Shown here in pieces: positions 9,150 to 18,084 of a stretch of 64,000 bases of DNA (its first letter is position 1; each line of letters opens with the position of its first letter). The notes under the pieces were generated by a model. That model did not search any database, was not told where the DNA came from, and worked only from the letters and a program-made list of their open reading frames with translations. The stretch spans positions 1 to 64,000 of the forward strand of contig CAKRZR010000008.1 in assembly GCA_934433485.1 (NCBI GenBank), written 5' to 3'. The stretch comes from an uncultured Eubacteriales bacterium (GTDB lineage: Bacteria > Bacillota > Clostridia > Oscillospirales > CAG-272). A program made the position numbers and the translations under genes.

Positions 9150-10022
9150 TTAGTCCTTCATACCGCTGGAGCCCATCGTTTCGATGATGTTGGACTGCGA
9201 TACGACGAATACGAGGATCGGCACTGCCATCATAACGACCGTGGACGCTGCGGATGCACCGGTACGCGCGATACCGCCTGCGGTGATCTGGCTGATTGCG
9301 TAGTTTAAGGTTTTGAGCTGTTCCGAGTAGATGAGGTTCGTCTGACCGGCGTTCCACAGACCCTGGAAGGAGTAGATGATCAGCGTCAGCCAGGCGGGCT
9401 TAACCATCGGCATTGCGATGGACCAGAACGTACGAAGCTCGGACGCGCCGTCAAGCCGTGCGGATTCGAGGACTTCTGTCGTGACGTTGGTCTCCATGAA
9501 CTGCTTCATGAGGTACAGACCGAGGGTGGAAGCGAACGCGGGAACGATGATCGCGAGGTAGGTGTCGATCCAGCCGAGCCAGGACAGGGTGATGAAGTTT
9601 ACCAGACCCGTAACGGTAGCGGAGAACATCAGGGACTTCTGAATGAGGGCGAAGAAGAACTTGTTGCCCGGGAAGTCAATTTTCGCGAGTGCGTACGCGG
9701 AGAGGGAGGATAACACAAGGTTACCGAAGGTACCGCCGACGGAGATGAGCACGGTGTTGAAGATATACCTTGAGAAGGGAACCCAGGAGTCGCTCATCAG
9801 GTTGAAGAGGGACTTGAAGTTTTCCATCGTCGGGTGTACAACGTAGAAGCGCGGCGGGAAGTAGAAGATTTCATCCATCGGCTTCAGGGACTGAATGATG
9901 GTGTAATACATCGGAAGGAACATGAAGATTCCGAAAATGGAGAGGACGATGGTAATGCCAACGTCGCCGCCGACCGAACGGTTGAGGACAACTTCATGTT
10001 TTCTGGTACGTAATTTTTTCAT
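9150..10022 (-). CDS. Carbohydrate ABC transporter permease, MalG-type (pair 1)
   Basis: This is a 290-residue permease of standard MalG length with six hydrophobic segments and the ATPase-docking EAA loop ESARLDGASELRTFWSIAMP in its C-terminal half. Its ATG is one base past the stop codon of the MalF partner, indicating translational coupling. It forms the membrane channel with the preceding gene. Confidence 0.95.
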   Translation of the reverse strand: MKKLRTRKHEVVLNRSVGGDVGITIVLSIFGIFMFLPMYYTIIQSLKPMDEIFYFPPRFYVVHPTMENFKSLFNLMSDSWVPFSRYIFNTVLISVGGTFGNLVLSSLSAYALAKIDFPGNKFFFALIQKSLMFSATVTGLVNFITLSWLGWIDTYLAIIVPAFASTLGLYLMKQFMETNVTTEVLESARLDGASELRTFWSIAMPMVKPAWLTLIIYSFQGLWNAGQTNLIYSEQLKTLNYAISQITAGGIARTGASAASTVVMMAVPILVFVVSQSNIIETMGSSGMKD

Positions 10023-10023
10023 G

Positions 10024-10968
10024 TTACTGTCCTACCTTTGAAATGAGTTTCGTAATCAGCACGTTACAGCCGATCATCATCAGGAACAGGATGAAGGAGA
10101 TGGCAGATGCGTAGCCGACCTCCCAACGAGTGCCCTGATATTCGGTGAGGTGGTGGTTCAGAGTGTACGCAACGTAGTCAACGGACGGGTTGCCGGCAAG
10201 TGCGGTAACGACCGGACCGAAGCCGAACGCGCCGGTGATGGAGAGGATTGCACCGAACATCAGCTGCGGCTTCATGGAAGGCAGCGTGATGTACCAGAGC
10301 TCCTGCCAACGGTTCTTGACGCCGTCGATGGCGCCCGCTTCGTAGAGGGACTTGTTGATACCCTGGAGACCGGCGATGAAGGAAAGGAACGCGGTACCGA
10401 GGGACATCCACAGCGCTACGATGATACACAGCGGCATAACGTATTTCGCGTTCTGGAACCAGAGGATCGGGGTATCGATGAAGCCAAGCTTCATGAGGAT
10501 TGCGTTCGCCCAACCGTAGGTATCGGAGGAGAACAGGGTTGCCCAGATCAGGTACACGTTACCGGAAATGGACGGCGCGTAGAAGATGAGGGTTACGACC
10601 GCGCGGATCTTCGGCGGCAGCTCGTTGATGAACCATGCGACCACGAAGGAAAGGATGTAGGACACAGGACCGGTGACGGCTGCGAAGATCAGCGTGTTTT
10701 TCAGAGCGGTGATGAACAATTCGTCATCCAAAAACAGGGTGATGTAGTTGTCCATGAAGATGAACTTCGGCCACTCCAGCATGTTGAAGGAGGTGAAGCT
10801 CAGCACCAGGGAGAGAAAGACGGGGATGATGGTGAATAAGAAGAACAGGATCATAAACGGCGCGATCATGAAGTATGCCGTTTTGTTCTTCCGTACGAGA
10901 AACCATGTCCATTCCGCTTTTGTCATCTCATGGCGGGTCTTGACTTGCTTATCGGTATTCTTAGACAT
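10024..10968 (-). CDS. Carbohydrate ABC transporter permease, MalF-type (pair 1)
   Basis: This is a 314-residue permease. A basic N-terminal tail ends in a first helix at about 33-55, and the EAA loop YEAGAIDGVKNRWQELWYIT is followed by the usual LPSMKP. It lies 154 bases after the CBM-fused binding protein gene; the gap holds a strong stem-loop. The ribosome site is AAAGGAGAG. It is the first permease of the operon and the likely partner of that binding protein. Confidence 0.95.
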   Translation of the reverse strand: MSKNTDKQVKTRHEMTKAEWTWFLVRKNKTAYFMIAPFMILFFLFTIIPVFLSLVLSFTSFNMLEWPKFIFMDNYITLFLDDELFITALKNTLIFAAVTGPVSYILSFVVAWFINELPPKIRAVVTLIFYAPSISGNVYLIWATLFSSDTYGWANAILMKLGFIDTPILWFQNAKYVMPLCIIVALWMSLGTAFLSFIAGLQGINKSLYEAGAIDGVKNRWQELWYITLPSMKPQLMFGAILSITGAFGFGPVVTALAGNPSVDYVAYTLNHHLTEYQGTRWEVGYASAISFILFLMMIGCNVLITKLISKVGQ

Positions 10969-11067
10969 ATACGCTCTCCTTTACGAAAATTCTGTGCCGG
11001 ACGCTATATAATAATGTAGGATTTTTCGTCCGGCGGAGAAATGCAGACATTTGCACTTTTGCCGTTC

Positions 11068-11098
11068 CCGGATGGTATCCGCCTCGCGGACCATCCGG
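11068..11098 (-). promoter_or_regulatory. Stem-loop between binding-protein and permease genes
   Basis: The nine-base perfect arms CCGGATGGT and ACCATCCGG enclose a 13-base loop, 24 bases after the binding-protein stop codon (minus strand). No T-run follows, so full termination is unlikely. In sugar-transport operons such hairpins protect the upstream message, so that more binding protein than permease is made; that role here is inferred. Confidence 0.7.
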
Positions 11099-11122
11099 TG
11101 TACGGCGGGAAAATCATGAAAA

Positions 11123-14100
11123 TCAGTCGAGGTAGGTTTCGAGCGCGTCCGCAGCATCGTTCAGGTACTGTACGATCTGGGTGGTCGTCTCGTCGGAGCC
11201 GGTGAGAGAAGCAGCTGCAGCGCGGATTTCGTCGATATCCTTGTTTTCACAAGCGGTAATGACGGCGTCGTACTGACCGCTGCTGTTCTCGCCGATGAGT
11301 TCCAGAGCCTGGCTGATTCTCTTGTCCGCAAGCGTAGAGCCGATGGGCAGGATTTCAAGTTCAAACTCGGTTCTCTTCCGGTTGATTTCCTTGTTGATGG
11401 TGTTGATGTACTGAAGGAGGGAATCTACCGGGTCTGCATGGTTGTTGTACGCGTCTAAGAACGCGAAGTTGGTATAACGGGCGAGGATGTAGTTGCCGGG
11501 GTACTGTGGAACGGCTGCGAGGTTATCCATCTGCTTCTTCAGCTGGCTGTACTCGCGGGACGTCCACGGCAGCTCTTCAAGTGCTTCCTTGTTTGCGGTG
11601 GTGTTCTTCGCGGCGTCACCGAGGATGGCGACCAGTTCGTTGGAGTAGTCCACCTGGAACTGGGTGTCGGTGTACCACTTCATGAACTCCCAGGAGGAGG
11701 CGGCGTCCTTGGTACCGGACATCATAACGAGCGCGCCGGTGGTGGACATGGTCACGTTGTTTATGTTGCCGTTTTCATCTACCGTGCCGGGTACAGGACC
11801 GAATTCCCACAGCCCCGCGATTTCCGTACCGAAGATAACGACGTTGTTGTATTCGCTGTACGGGCGGATCGCGATCGGCATTTCACCGGTCTTGAAGCGG
11901 TTCGCGAAGTCGTAGGTGTACGGCAGGGAGTACTGCGTGAACATATCGCACATGATCTCGAACGCTTCGAGGGACTTGTTGGAGTCAAGGTTGATGCGCA
12001 TACCGTCGTCTGCCCAGAGATCCTCGTCCATCTGATACATGAACGTCTGGTAGTCCGCGGTCAGACCGATTTCCATGTTGTTGAACTGGAGAACCGGCAC
12101 CATGGCGAGCAGCTCATCCCACGTTTTCGGAACGTCCAGACCGAGGTCGGTAAGGATGTCGGTGCGGTAGAACATCATGTTCCAGGACTGCGTGGACGGC
12201 AGACCGTAGGTCTTACCGTAAAGGGTGATCGGGATCATCGCGGATTCCGTGAAACGTTCGGAAACAGTGTGGAAGTCGGAGAAGATTTCGCGCATTTCCG
12301 CGTTGTAAGCCTTGGTGGCTTCATCCGCGTCCGCTTCGTCCTCGTAGGCTTCCGGGTTGACGGCGAGCACCGCGTGACGGATCGCGTACTGGATCGGGTC
12401 CGCGCCGGCACCGTCGAGGGCTACGTCAGGACCGACGCCTGCGAGCACGGACGGCAGCAGCGTATCCGCGGAGACGAGCTTGAGGGCTACGTCCACATTC
12501 GCTTCGGGAACGAACTGGTTATCGATCAGGTTACGGATGATCTGCGCCTGGTCACGACCGGTTACAACCCATACGTCGATGCTCTTGTCCTTTGCGGTTT
12601 CTTCCGTGGAGGAACCGATGGAGTTGTAGTCGGTGTAGAAGGAGCCGATGAACTGCTTCATTTCGTGCGCGAACGCCTGGAAGAAGTTGCCTTCCGCCTT
12701 CGGCTTATCCGCGGACGCCGGCTGGATCAGGATGTAGTCGATTTCAAGCGGCTGCTTGGTAACGGTATTGAGCCACGTACCGAGCGTACCGATATTGGAT
12801 TTCAGGTTGGAGAGGTTCGGCGCGATCTCGTCCTCGTCGGTACCCATTCTCTCAAGGAGTCTGGCGATGGTGGACAGGGTTGCGGAGTTTTCACTCTTTA
12901 CGTCCGCCGTCGATTCGATGTAGGAGATAACGTCGTTTAAGTTGATGGACTGGATGACGAGGTCCTCTACCACGTGCGGCATCACGCGACCGAAGCCGTA
13001 GTCACGGTAGGAGTCCGGAGACGCGCCGGTCAGCTTCAGGATTTCGAGGTAGTCGTCGTTGATGGAGTCCATGATCTCGTTGACCTGACGGACGGTGTCG
13101 CCCATTTCGCCGAGGGTTACCTCCAGGCGCAGGGTGTGTTCGCCGGGTTCGAGGTAGAACTGGAAGGTGTCGGCGCCGTTGTTGAGGGCTTCGACCTGCC
13201 AGTCGGTGCTGTAGTTGAACTTGGCGTAGTTGGCTTCTTCAAAAGGAACCTCGCCGTCGAGGAAGATCTTCCGGGATACATACATACCGGAGAGCTCGTT
13301 CTGGCGGAAACGGGTCACGATTTCGTACAGTCCCGCGGTTTCCACTTGGAAGGTGTATTCCACCCACTGTCCGACCTTCTGCCACTTTTCGCCGCCGATC
13401 GTGTTGAGCATGATCCTGGTGTGATGCTGCGGCTCGGTGATGGCGGATTTCCGGTCATAGATCGGGTACACGGTATAGTCGGAGGTAGCGGACGGCGTTT
13501 CCGCGTCGAGATGGATCGGGGAAGCGTTCGCCTCGGACTTGCCGGCTATGTAATCCTCATACGCGGGCTTATCCTCGTAGGGATGGATGGTGATGGTCTG
13601 GATTGCCATCGGCTCACGGACGGCTTCCAGTGTGATGGTGTTCTCACCGGCTTCAAGATAGAACTCGAACGGGTTCGCGTAGTAGCCGTTGGAGTCGATG
13701 AAGTCGTACGTCGACCAGATATGCTCGACGTGAGAGTTGGGACGCAGCTCGTTGCCGTTGGAGTCGATCTCAAACCTGCCGTCGATGTAATCGTTGACCC
13801 AGGTCTTCTTCATGAGCAGATAACGTGCTTCGGAGAAGGGAACCTTGTCGTTCAAATAGAGCATCCGCTCGATGGAGTTGGTTTTTTCGGAAGTGGACGT
13901 GTAGTCTATGCTGATCGAATAAAGGCCAGTCTCCGGAATGTTGACCTTCCACGTAACCTTGCCGTCGTCCTGCATGACAAGGCTGTTTCCGCTCTTGCCG
14001 TTGTAGTTCGATTCCACCGAGACGGTAGCGGTTGTCTGATCCGCAATATAGTCCGTCGCGGCAATGGTAACGGACTTGGTTCCCCGCTTCGCATCCGCGT

Positions 14101-14290
14101 GCTGCTCTTTATACGCAGCGTAGGAGATGGAAGTCAGGGATTCGCTGAGTTCTTGCAGTGTCGTCTTGGTAGTTTCCTTGGCAGCGGTTTCGGTATCACC
14201 TTCGGCGGCGTAGACAGCCGGCGCGGTACCGAGAGCCATCAGAAGCGACAGAGCCAGACAGGTCAGCTGTTTGCTTGTGGGTTTTCTCAT
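11123..14290 (-). CDS. CBM-fused extracellular solute-binding protein
   Basis: This is a 1055-residue exported protein, more than twice the usual binding-protein size. Residues 1-29 form a signal peptide ending APAVYAA with no lipobox cysteine. Two related beta-sandwich, carbohydrate-binding-like domains follow at about 75-235 and 258-395 (shared pattern: ...ETGLYSI..., ...LYLNDKVPFSEARY and IFLDGEVPFEEANY). A helical linker spans about 400-535, and a family-1 solute-binding fold covers about 570-1000 (LLPSVLAGVGPDVALDG, YGLPSTQSWNMMFYRTDIL). The start chosen is the ATG at 14290, which has an AGGAGG site; an upstream in-frame ATG at 14323 lacks one. It is the first gene of the transport operon. 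Confidence 0.9.
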   Translation of the reverse strand: MRKPTSKQLTCLALSLLMALGTAPAVYAAEGDTETAAKETTKTTLQELSESLTSISYAAYKEQHADAKRGTKSVTIAATDYIADQTTATVSVESNYNGKSGNSLVMQDDGKVTWKVNIPETGLYSISIDYTSTSEKTNSIERMLYLNDKVPFSEARYLLMKKTWVNDYIDGRFEIDSNGNELRPNSHVEHIWSTYDFIDSNGYYANPFEFYLEAGENTITLEAVREPMAIQTITIHPYEDKPAYEDYIAGKSEANASPIHLDAETPSATSDYTVYPIYDRKSAITEPQHHTRIMLNTIGGEKWQKVGQWVEYTFQVETAGLYEIVTRFRQNELSGMYVSRKIFLDGEVPFEEANYAKFNYSTDWQVEALNNGADTFQFYLEPGEHTLRLEVTLGEMGDTVRQVNEIMDSINDDYLEILKLTGASPDSYRDYGFGRVMPHVVEDLVIQSINLNDVISYIESTADVKSENSATLSTIARLLERMGTDEDEIAPNLSNLKSNIGTLGTWLNTVTKQPLEIDYILIQPASADKPKAEGNFFQAFAHEMKQFIGSFYTDYNSIGSSTEETAKDKSIDVWVVTGRDQAQIIRNLIDNQFVPEANVDVALKLVSADTLLPSVLAGVGPDVALDGAGADPIQYAIRHAVLAVNPEAYEDEADADEATKAYNAEMREIFSDFHTVSERFTESAMIPITLYGKTYGLPSTQSWNMMFYRTDILTDLGLDVPKTWDELLAMVPVLQFNNMEIGLTADYQTFMYQMDEDLWADDGMRINLDSNKSLEAFEIMCDMFTQYSLPYTYDFANRFKTGEMPIAIRPYSEYNNVVIFGTEIAGLWEFGPVPGTVDENGNINNVTMSTTGALVMMSGTKDAASSWEFMKWYTDTQFQVDYSNELVAILGDAAKNTTANKEALEELPWTSREYSQLKKQMDNLAAVPQYPGNYILARYTNFAFLDAYNNHADPVDSLLQYINTINKEINRKRTEFELEILPIGSTLADKRISQALELIGENSSGQYDAVITACENKDIDEIRAAAASLTGSDETTTQIVQYLNDAADALETYLD

Positions 14291-15361
14291 AGAACCTTCC
14301 TCCTGCTTTGTTTTGGGACGCAAACGGGCGCTCCGTCAACCGTACGGATTGTCCATCGCAGTCCGCCCTCACTTGGGGAATAGATTTGTGCCTCCGCGCG
14401 CGTCTCTCGCCGAAATCCCATACAATAAATGTAGGAAGCCTGCGGAGCTTTGCTGAGACGTTGTACACACGCGCTTTCCCATTCCGTGGAAAGTGTCGTC
14501 TCCGTAGAAACGAGGTGCCTGAAACATAGATACGGAGGCGCAAACAAACGCTCCGGACAGCTTTTTTTCTTCTGAAACAAGCTCTGCGGCGTGACAGTCG
14601 TGTGCTTTGTGCGCCGATTCGTGCGATCCTGCCGTGTCTTTGCCGTATTTTCGCGTGCGGTAAACGGTAACCGCGCGTTAAAACGGACAGAAAGTGGGCA
14701 TTTCACTGCACAAAAGGCGCATTCAAACGAAAAAAAGGCATCCGAGCAAGCATTGCGTCCCAAGTACCGGGAGAGTTTTGCGTACGGTGGCGTGGCGCGC
14801 ATCGACGTAAACCGGTTTCCCCCGTATTTATATGCCATAATCATAGCATAAACGCACAAAAAAGTCAAGCGTTATCACGACGGCGCGTGTGAATTTTGGT
14901 ATGTATCCCGTTTTTCCGGCGGCGGTTTTTCGGTTTTATGAAAAGATTTCGCCCGAAAACCGTTTTTCCGCCACATTCGAGTCATATTTTTGCACTCTCT
15001 CAAGGGTAATTCTTTTTTACCTTTTTTGCCGGTTTTTCGTTTCTATTTGGTTGTTTTTCGCCTGTTTTACGTGCTTTTGAGCGTTTTCGTGTGCTTGCAA
15101 TTCACATTTCGTCAGTCGTTTTTACGTGCCGACGGCAGGTTCTGGAAATTGTCTTTTCTGTATCCTGCCATTTTCAAACATTTGCTTCATGTTATTTTGT
15201 ACATTTTTTAATCAGTTTTTTCTACAACTTGAAAAAGTGCACAAAATTTCAAAATCCCATCACAGACGCGCGTTTTTGCCGCCCCTATAGTCCACTACAA
15301 CTGTCATTTCTTCCATTTTTCTCCATTTCTGTCGGAAGCGCGCTGTTTTTCCCTCGTTCTG
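14291..15361. other. Non-coding region: operon leader plus pyrimidine-rich stretch
   Basis: No convincing gene is present in these 1.07 kb. The right part of the leader (14291-14833) would be transcribed with the sugar-transport operon and holds several imperfect inverted repeats but no riboswitch that I recognise. From about 14890 to 15260 the plus strand is strongly T-rich, with runs such as CGGTTTTTCGG and TTTTTTACC, unlike the rest of the window. Short open frames here are Phe/Cys-rich and have no ribosome sites, so I left them out. Confidence 0.6.
14840..14868 (-). promoter_or_regulatory. Promoter of the large sugar-transport operon
   Basis: On the minus strand TTGACT is followed by a 17-base spacer and TATGAT. 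Transcription would start near 14833, about 540 bases before the ATG at 14290. No better sigma-70-type match is seen closer to the gene. Confidence 0.6.
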
Positions 15362-16531
15362 TCACAGAACGCCATCCATTTCCGACACGGTCAGCATCCG
15401 CTCCACACACGCGTCGATCACCTCCGCGGCACGTTCGTACTCCGTTTCCGGGACGCCATGCCCGAACGACAGCCGGATCATCGCGCGTGCCGTCTCCGGT
15501 GGGTATCCCATCGCGCGCAGCGTCGCGGAGGGTTCGTCGCTGCCGCTGTGACACGCAGCACCCGGGGACGCATACAGTCCCACCATCGCCAAAGACAGCG
15601 CGAGATTTTCCCCTGTCACGCCGCGCGCCGCCAATGCCGGGAACACGAGGCAATGGATTCCACCGACGCGCTCCGCCGCCTCTCCGGGAATCCGCATTGT
15701 CGGGAACCGCGCGCGCAGTGTTTCCTCCATGCGACGACCTGCACATTCCCACGCCCTCGCATCCGTTCTCTCCGAAACCGCTGCCGCAAATGCCGCCGCC
15801 AACGGAAACGACTCCGTACCGCCGCGCATGCCGGATTCCTGACCGCCGCCGGAAATGGGGGAGCGCAGACCGGGAACATCCCGCAGATACAGCGCGCCGA
15901 CGCCGAGCGGACCGCCGCATTTGTGCGCCGCTACGGACAGTCCATCGACGTATGGCGCGAGCGCATGCGGACTCCGGTACGGCGCAAAGGACACGGCGTC
16001 TGTGAAGAAGTACGCGTCGTGCGAATGGGCAAAATCCGCGAGCGCCGCGATGGGCATAATGACACCGGTCTCGTTCTGCGCCGCCAGTACGGTGCAAAGC
16101 CCGGTATCCTCCGTCCATACCGACGCGACAGACGCCACGGTGACGACGCCGTTTTCGTCCACGGGCGCAATGCGTACGGCAAATCCCTCGCGCGCAAGGC
16201 AGTCACAGGCGGCGGACACAGCAGGATGCTCCACAGCGGAGCGGACAATGGTGCGCCGTCCCACTGCCGCGTGTGCCAGAGCGTAGATGCCGACATAGTC
16301 GGATTCGGTGCCGCCGGAGGTGAAAAAGAGTCTGTGCGCCGGAACGCCGCACCAATCGGCGATGGTTTGGCGCGCGTTTGCGAGGATCGCGGCAGCTGTT
16401 TCGCCGTACGGATGGAGCGAGGAGGGATTGCCGCAGGTTTCGTCCATGGCGAGGCAGCGCGTGAGCGTATCGCGTGCGGCGGCGGACAGGGGCGCATGGG
16501 CGGCGTAATCGGCGTAGATGGGTTTTGTCAT
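15362..16531 (-). CDS. Cysteine desulfurase / class V aminotransferase (copy 1)
   Basis: This is a 389-residue PLP enzyme of the NifS/IscS superfamily, which takes sulfur from cysteine as an enzyme persulfide. Key residues are visible: PLP-stacking H102 (VEHPA), D178 (TDAVS), Schiff-base K204 (AAHKCGG) and a cysteine at C327 in SPGAACHSG. The usual SSGSACTSG loop is altered and the normally conserved Gln after TDAV is Ser, so it may be a divergent desulfurase. No IscU, ThiI or MnmA gene is adjacent. It is divergent from the antiporter gene. Confidence 0.85.
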   Translation of the reverse strand: MTKPIYADYAAHAPLSAAARDTLTRCLAMDETCGNPSSLHPYGETAAAILANARQTIADWCGVPAHRLFFTSGGTESDYVGIYALAHAAVGRRTIVRSAVEHPAVSAACDCLAREGFAVRIAPVDENGVVTVASVASVWTEDTGLCTVLAAQNETGVIMPIAALADFAHSHDAYFFTDAVSFAPYRSPHALAPYVDGLSVAAHKCGGPLGVGALYLRDVPGLRSPISGGGQESGMRGGTESFPLAAAFAAAVSERTDARAWECAGRRMEETLRARFPTMRIPGEAAERVGGIHCLVFPALAARGVTGENLALSLAMVGLYASPGAACHSGSDEPSATLRAMGYPPETARAMIRLSFGHGVPETEYERAAEVIDACVERMLTVSEMDGVL

Positions 16532-16567
16532 GCGGATTTCGACCTTTCGCTGTGTGGTTTCCTACCT

Positions 16568-16596
16568 ATTATATACGATTTTCCCGAAAAGTGCAA
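16568..16596 (-). promoter_or_regulatory. Promoter of cysteine desulfurase copy 1
   Basis: Minus-strand TTGCAC, 17-base spacer, TATAAT, about 40 bases upstream of the start codon. Confidence 0.65.
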
Positions 16597-16658
16597 GAGT
16601 GTGTGCAAAATCACCGTTTTCCGTCGACGGCGCGGTGCGGAATTGTGGGGAAATCCTC

Positions 16659-16687
16659 TTTCCAAATGGCGCGATTGGTGCTATAAT
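16659..16687 (+). promoter_or_regulatory. Promoter of the cation/proton antiporter
   Basis: A TATAAT at 16682-16687 lies about 37 bases before the chosen start; a weak -35 (TTTCCA) sits 17 bases upstream. Confidence 0.5.
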
Positions 16688-16724
16688 AGTACCCGTGCAT
16701 TTTATGAAAAGAAGGGCTATTACT

Positions 16725-17996
16725 ATGACAACTTTACTTGCCTTATCCATCGCCCTGTTTGCGGGGCTGCTCATGTCCCGGCTGACAAAGCTCTGGAATC
16801 TGCCTGCCGTGACAGCGTACCTGGTGGCGGGCATTCTGATCGGACCGTTCTGTCTGGGCAGACTCGGCTTTTTGGGGATCGGCTTTGTCTCCATGGACGA
16901 TGTGTCAAAATACGACATCATCTGCGACACGGCACTCGGCTTTATCGCGTTCGCGATGGGCAACGAATTCCGTCTGGAGGATCTGCGAAAGACCGGTAAG
17001 CAGTCGATCGTGATCGCGGTATTCCAGGCGATGGTCGCGACAATCTTTGTGGACGTGGTGCTGATCGCGATGCACTTCATGATGCCGGACAAGCTGTCCT
17101 TGTCCGCGGCGATCACACTGGGCGCTGTGGCGACGGCAACGGCTCCGGCGGCGACCCTGATGGTGGTGAAGCAGTACAAGGCGGAGGGACCGCTGACGAA
17201 GATCCTGCTCCCGGTCGTCGCCCTGGACGACGTGGTGGGACTGATCGTGTTCGCCATTTCGTTCGGAGTCGCCAAAGCACTGGAAAACGGGCACATGGAC
17301 CTCGTGTCGGTGATCGCGGATCCGCTGATCGAGGTATTCGCATCGCTGGTGCTCGGCGCGGTGCTCGGGTATCTCTTCCATTTCACGGAGCAGTTCTTCT
17401 ATTCGCGCAGCAAGCGCATGAGCATTTCCGTGACGTATGTGCTTCTGGCGGTCGCGCTGTCGCAGCTGACGTTCCGGATCGGCGCGGTGACAGTTGGGTT
17501 CTCCTCCCTGCTCGTCTGCATGGCGCTCGGGACGGTCTTCTGCAATCTGTGTCCGTTCTCCGCGGAGCTGATGGACCGTGTGGACCGCTGGACCGGCCCG
17601 CTGATGGTGCTGTTCTTCGTTTTGAGCGGCGCGGGGCTGGATTTTGACGTATTCTCCGATCCGGCGATCATCCTCGTCGGCGTCGTCTACGTGATCTTCC
17701 GTTCTCTCGGCAAGATCAGCGGCGCGGCGGTCTCCTCGAAGTTCATGCACTGCGAGCCGGCGGTCCAGAAGTATCTCGGCATCACGCTGCTTCCGCAGGC
17801 CGGCGTATCCCTTGGCATGTCCCTGACCGCGATGTCCCTTGGCGCGCCGGGGCTGATCATCCGCAACGTCGCCCTGTTTGCCGTCCTCATCTACGAGCTG
17901 GTCGGGCCCCTCCTGACCCGCATCGCCCTTGACAAGGCTGGCGAGATCCACGAAAAGCCGGTTACGGAGCGGGAAAAGGCGAAGGCGCAAAAGTAA
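16725..17996 (+). CDS. Cation:proton antiporter, CPA2 (KefB/NapA-like) family
   Basis: This is a 423-residue membrane protein with about 12 hydrophobic segments. The N-terminal LPAVTAYLVAGILIGP and the later GAVATATAPAATLMVV and LDDVVGLIVFAISFGVA are typical of Na+/H+ or K+/H+ exchangers; the paired Asp in LDDVV is the ion-binding region. There is no C-terminal RCK domain. It would exchange Na+ or K+ for H+ at the cytoplasmic membrane. The ATG at 16725 is preceded by GAAGGG; an ATG at 16704 would add seven residues. Confidence 0.9.
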   Translation: MTTLLALSIALFAGLLMSRLTKLWNLPAVTAYLVAGILIGPFCLGRLGFLGIGFVSMDDVSKYDIICDTALGFIAFAMGNEFRLEDLRKTGKQSIVIAVFQAMVATIFVDVVLIAMHFMMPDKLSLSAAITLGAVATATAPAATLMVVKQYKAEGPLTKILLPVVALDDVVGLIVFAISFGVAKALENGHMDLVSVIADPLIEVFASLVLGAVLGYLFHFTEQFFYSRSKRMSISVTYVLLAVALSQLTFRIGAVTVGFSSLLVCMALGTVFCNLCPFSAELMDRVDRWTGPLMVLFFVLSGAGLDFDVFSDPAIILVGVVYVIFRSLGKISGAAVSSKFMHCEPAVQKYLGITLLPQAGVSLGMSLTAMSLGAPGLIIRNVALFAVLIYELVGPLLTRIALDKAGEIHEKPVTEREKAKAQK

Positions 17997-18015
17997 AATA
18001 CCTTCCATAATGAAA

Positions 18016-18072
18016 AGAAACGGGCGCTTTCCGGAACAAAACGATTTGTTCTCGGAGAGCGTCCGTTGTTTC
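18016..18072. terminator. Bidirectional terminator between antiporter and binding-protein gene
   Basis: A long imperfect stem (AAACGGGCGCTTTCCGGAAC with GTTCTCGGAGAGCGTCCGTT) lies between two convergent genes. T- or A-rich flanks on both sides allow it to serve either strand. Confidence 0.8.
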
Positions 18073-18084
18073 TATTCCTGCTTT

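Noticed and set aside
12974..14383. Plus-strand open frame of 469 codons opposite the CBM-fused binding protein
   Set aside because: Same shadow effect; the minus-strand frame has a signal peptide, recognised domains and an AGGAGG site.
14889..15211. Two Phe/Cys-rich small frames
   Set aside because: They arise from the T-rich strand; no ribosome site, no signal-peptide logic.
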